A DNA stretch of 64,000 bases from contig QZCP01000325.1 in assembly GCA_003956705.1 (NCBI GenBank), positions 23,862 through 87,861 on the forward strand, given 5' to 3'. The stretch is from Brevipalpus yothersi. Its lineage: Eukaryota > Arthropoda > Arachnida > Trombidiformes > Tenuipalpidae. This document shows positions 62,168 to 64,000 of the stretch, piece after piece (position 1 is the first letter of the stretch; each line of letters begins with the position of its first letter). The notes under the pieces are model-generated. The model was not told the DNA's origin, ran no database searches, and saw only the letters and a program-made list of their open reading frames with translations. Made by a program: the position numbers and the translations under genes.

Positions 62168-64000
62168 TCAATGGAGTATCTGCTGCAAGATTCCTTTCAA
62201 ACTCTCGGTTTCTTTTTTGATTCGATCATTTTCATTTTCAAACTCTCGCTTTCTGATGAGAATAGCCTGAAAATAAACACAAGAAAATCATTAAAAGTCA
62301 CCAAAAGAATTACAAAGATAACTCACCTCCATGCGTTGACGCAAAGATTCAGCTACAAGTTTTTTAGATTTGGAAGAGGCCTTGAGGGATTGAACTTTAT
62401 CAATCAATCCTTTCTTGGTGTCGTGGATTTCTGTGGGATATCAAAATTATGAGTTAGTGGTTGAAATCGAAAAGCATCCAAAATTTCGGAGCTTACCGAG
62501 CAAGTGTCGTTTGTAGGAGTCAATTATTGCCTCTACACCGGGCCACTTCAGATTGGTTGACTGATCTACAGGACGATCGATTTCGGAAGAACCGGGAGGT
62601 TTACTAGGAAGAGAACGCTCGGTTGAAACGCTTTCTGAAACGATTTTATCCCGAGTCTCGTTGGAAGCACTTCCATTAGCTGCATCACTCGTGATAGAAA
62701 TCTTTCCATTACGTGTTGAAAAGGGAATCAAACGCCTCTGTAAATTTGATTGATGACTAGTGTATTTTGATCGATGATTGAGTTCGTTAACCAAGGCATT
62801 TCTACCATTCGTAGATCGCATGATACGAGAAAGAGATTCAAGCCACTCGTTAAGTGCATCTTCGGTCAAGTTGTTGAGAGTTTTAGAGAAGCAAAGGTTG
62901 TTAGATTTCCTTCGCTCTCTTTCCTGCAATACACCTTGCCATTCAAGTTCACATTCCTTGATTCTTGAAACATTATTCTCGTATCTCAATCCCAATTGAG
63001 ACATGAAAGCTAACTTTTCATCACACTTTGGATCTGCTTTTCTAGGGACAAGACTGCTGGGTAAAATTTTCGACGGTTCTAGAGATGGTTTATTATCTAC
63101 ATTGCAGAAATTATTTGGCACACTTTCTAGAGACGATTCCATTCTTTCTAGAGCTAGGCGTTTTTGTCTTCGTCGCTCGAAATCTGAATTGAATTTTTCA
63201 AACTCAAGCTCTTGCTTCGTTCTGTGAGTTACAAGCCCAAGAGATTTGAGGAAGTCCAGCTTCTCTTTCGAAGTATCCAACTTTAGAGGTGGGCCTTTCG
63301 TTATTATGATTCTTTCATTAATTTTGGAGGGCATGTTCTCATCGCCTGAGTCACTATCAATGTCGTCGTCTTCTTCTATCAAAGAAAAGAAGTCCTCGTC
63401 AAATTCATCAATTTCGTCTGAATTGGAATGATTTTCTGCCCATGCAAATCTTTTAGATTTCAATTTCATAATCATTTTATCAATTTTGGAAATCAACTGG
63501 TCAGATGAGGGTTCAGGAGCTGAACATTGGATCGAATCTTTATCAAGTTGAACTTGATTGTTAGCTGACTGTGGAGTGATGGATTTAGGTTTCTCTGGCC
63601 TTATTGGCTGAAGAATGGGCGAAGCAGGGTCAGTAGAACGGTTTGGAGGTGAAATGGGAATGAAAGCATTCGATTCTGAAACTAATTTATGAGAACTAGG
63701 TAAATCAAAATTGGATTCTTTAGATGATTCATCAATTTTGGACTTTTTAGAGCTGCTATAATCGATAGGAGCCTCAGAGGAGTTCAATCTTTTGGAAGCA
63801 CTTTCGGCAGAGTATCTTAGTTTGCTTGCTAAGCGTTCTGCATGAGTCTTGAACTCTCCTGTCTGAGGTTGCCATACACTTCTATTATGATTAGAGTTCG
63901 ATGATATTGAAGGTATAGATGATGAAATCGTTGATAATCTAGGAGAAACCATCAACAATGGTACTGGCTGTGAAGATTGAGTGAAAGAATTCGTAGAGGT
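62168..64000 (-). CDS. GSE1: GSE1-like chromatin co-repressor protein, 5' end beyond the window
   Basis: Minus-strand exons within the window: 64000(open)-62497, 62430-62327, 62266-62168, in phase, 568 residues visible. The frame is open at the window edge, so the N terminus is missing. Matches to human GSE1 recalled from memory are collinear: KLDFLKSLGLVTHRTKQEL (human KELQFLKVFGLTTHKKAQEL), EKLAFMSQLGLRYENN (human EKKKFLTIFNLTHISA), and LKWPGVEAIIDSYKRHL (human RKWQGIEAVFEAYQEHI), followed by a C-terminal coiled coil ending ETESLKGILQQILH. GSE1 is a component of CoREST/LSD1 and HDAC co-repressor complexes in vertebrates. Between the blocks are long Ser-rich and acidic linkers. The last two introns are 66 and 60 bases. 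Confidence 0.8.

Noticed and set aside
62774..63431. Several + strand frames over the GSE1-like gene
   Set aside because: Antisense shadows of the open GSE1-like exon.

Overview
This window looks like nuclear DNA of an arthropod, most probably a chelicerate such as a mite; the species is not certain. The evidence is an ecdysone-pathway nuclear receptor (E75), canonical GT-AG introns of mostly 60-100 bases, an AT-rich background, and a neighbourhood of animal housekeeping genes plus a DEG/ENaC channel and a short CRAL-TRIO protein. No bacterial, viral, CRISPR, tRNA or rRNA feature was recognised. Genes were rebuilt by hand from splice signals, reading phase and remembered protein families; no database was searched.

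Region 1 (1-21380) is one locus: a seven-exon E75 gene on the + strand. Its upstream region and introns (including a 9 kb intron between the second zinc finger and the hinge) are packed with pure CT/GA microsatellites, nearly always CT on the sense strand upstream and in introns. Region 2 (21381-25096) is empty-looking AT-rich intergenic DNA without such repeats.

Region 3 (25097-45550) carries RPP40 (RNase P/MRP), a four-transmembrane protein with an alternative PDZ-ligand tail, a three-exon gene (minus strand, 31350-32123) with a possible Rap1/Myb-like fold, a CRAL-TRIO protein, an unrecognised secreted/membrane protein, beta-arrestin (kurtz type, with tiny first exons), mitochondrial 3-hydroxyisobutyrate dehydrogenase, and the ER-junction protein lunapark.

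Region 4 (45551-64000) carries a frame-broken pseudogene flanked by a ~105 bp duplication, a BIR+RING inhibitor of apoptosis, mitochondrial DNA polymerase gamma, the glucose-6-phosphate transporter SLC37A4 (two GC-AG introns), a p24 cargo receptor (TMED7/opossum type), a very short syntaxin-8-like SNARE with His at the ionic zero layer and an apparent 26-base intron, a DEG/ENaC channel, and the 3' part of a GSE1-like co-repressor gene running off the end. The genes are functionally unrelated neighbours rather than an operon; several are tightly packed or divergent. I found no clear new multi-gene system. The best leads are the aberrant syntaxin-8-like gene, the Myb-like three-exon gene, the paired GC-AG introns, and the microsatellite domain confined largely to E75.
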